Shown one piece after another: positions 7,037 through 7,668 of a stretch of DNA of 7,668 nucleotides. Where the stretch lies: assembly GCA_031264645.1 (NCBI GenBank), contig JAISDR010000225.1:1-7668 (forward strand), read 5' to 3'. The notes below the pieces were generated by a model. That model ran no database searches and was not told the origin of the DNA. It saw only the letters and a program-made list of their open reading frames with translations. This DNA is from Prevotellaceae bacterium. GTDB taxonomy: Bacteria > Bacteroidota > Bacteroidia > Bacteroidales > UBA932. The translations under genes and the position numbers were made by a program. How positions within the stretch are numbered: the stretch's first letter is position 1; each line of letters begins with the position of its first letter.

Positions 7037-7668
7037 TTAATCGTTTTTCTCTTTTTTCGTCATTATTTCGTCAATCATTCCGTACTGCAATGCTTCGCTC
7101 GCAGTCATCCAGTAATCTCTGTCCGAATCTTTTTCTATTTTCTTTACCGGCTGTCCCGAGTGTTGCGACAGTATCCTGTACAGTTCCTGTTTTGTCTTAA
7201 CAATTTCCCTTGCAGCAATTTCGATATCGCTTGCCTGACCTTCGGCTCCGCCCAGCGGCTGATGAATCAGAATCCTCGAATGAGGCAGGGTAGAACGTTT
7301 TCCATGTTTTCCTGCGGCAAGAAGCACCGCGCCCATCGAAGCAGCCATTCCGGTACAAATAGTTGCTACATCGGAATTTATAATCTGCATCGTATCATAA
7401 ATTCCCAGACCCGCCGAAACAGAGCCGCCGGGAGAATTGAGATATATTTGTATGTCTTTGGTATCTATCGAATCCAGGTACAGTAACTGAGCCTGTATGA
7501 TGTTGGCAATTTCATCATATATCGGAGTACCCAGAAATATGATTCTCTCCATCATCAAACGGGAAAAAACATCCAAAGGTTGAACATTCAACTGTCTCTC
7601 TTCCAAAATATACGGGGTGATAGAATTTTCTATCATTGATGTATATCTGTACATGTTCAGGCTGTTGA
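7037..7668 (-). CDS. clpP: ClpP, proteolytic subunit of ClpXP, 5' end probably outside the window
   Basis: This is a serine peptidase of family S14. Numbering from the ATG at 7654 (205 aa), the catalytic triad is S106 in GMAASMGA, H131 in ILIHQPLGG and D180 in DSDRDYWM. The 25- and 49-residue spacings equal those of E. coli ClpP. The oxyanion region NSPGGSV (73-79) and the core ILEERQLNVQPLDVFSRLMM are intact. ClpP tetradecamers degrade proteins delivered by ClpX. The frame stays open to the window edge, with NSLN before the ATG. Bacteroidota ClpP proteins commonly carry a longer N-terminus before the (T/N)PYIxEERQ segment, so the true start is probably upstream and the ATG at 7654 is only a fallback. 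The next gene downstream is clpX, 12 bases away. In many Bacteroidota a trigger factor gene precedes clpP; that cannot be seen here. Confidence 0.96.
   Translation of the reverse strand, partial: NSLNMYRYTSMIENSITPYILEERQLNVQPLDVFSRLMMERIIFLGTPIYDEIANIIQAQLLYLDSIDTKDIQIYLNSPGGSVSAGLGIYDTMQIINSDVATICTGMAASMGAVLLAAGKHGKRSTLPHSRILIHQPLGGAEGQASDIEIAAREIVKTKQELYRILSQHSGQPVKKIEKDSDRDYWMTASEALQYGMIDEIMTKKEKND

Overview
The window reads as a chromosomal segment of a Bacteroidota (probably Bacteroidales) genome. The evidence is a TamL-type outer membrane assembly protein, a TAnnTTTG-type -7 promoter box, TTG start use with little Shine-Dalgarno signal, an A|Q signal peptidase site, and ClpP, ClpX and aminotransferase sequences of the Bacteroidota kind. 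Nothing points to a phage, integron, CRISPR array or plasmid.

Layout. Bases 1-2205 (+) hold the 3' part of a BamA/TamA-superfamily gene (TamL type), cut by the left edge. Bases 2248-4245 (+) encode an exported protein made almost wholly of TPR repeats, with its own -7 promoter box just after the tamL stop. Bases 4246-4409 form a short non-coding gap between convergent genes. The gap is filled by an imperfect palindromic element with five 21-bp repeat units. On the minus strand, reading from the right edge, come clpP (7668-7037, 5' end probably outside the window), clpX (7024-5780), a 59-aa winged-helix-like protein (5741-5562) and an ornithine-type class III aminotransferase, argD-like (5534-4410).

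How the genes work together. TamL is an outer membrane beta-barrel insertion factor. The TPR protein beside it is exported and probably a periplasmic scaffold, but no functional link is proven. ClpP and ClpX form the ATP-dependent ClpXP protease and are 12 bases apart, so they are almost certainly co-transcribed. The small winged-helix protein and the aminotransferase follow in the same direction with gaps of 38 and 27 bases. They may be read through from clpXP, but a candidate promoter in front of the small gene suggests they can also be expressed separately. The aminotransferase is probably the arginine-pathway enzyme.

Most of the window is ordinary housekeeping sequence. The parts most worth a second look are the palindromic 21-bp repeat element between the convergent genes, the small winged-helix gene wedged between clpX and argD, and the strictly phased TPR protein with two inserted segments. 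I do not see convincing evidence of a new multi-gene system.
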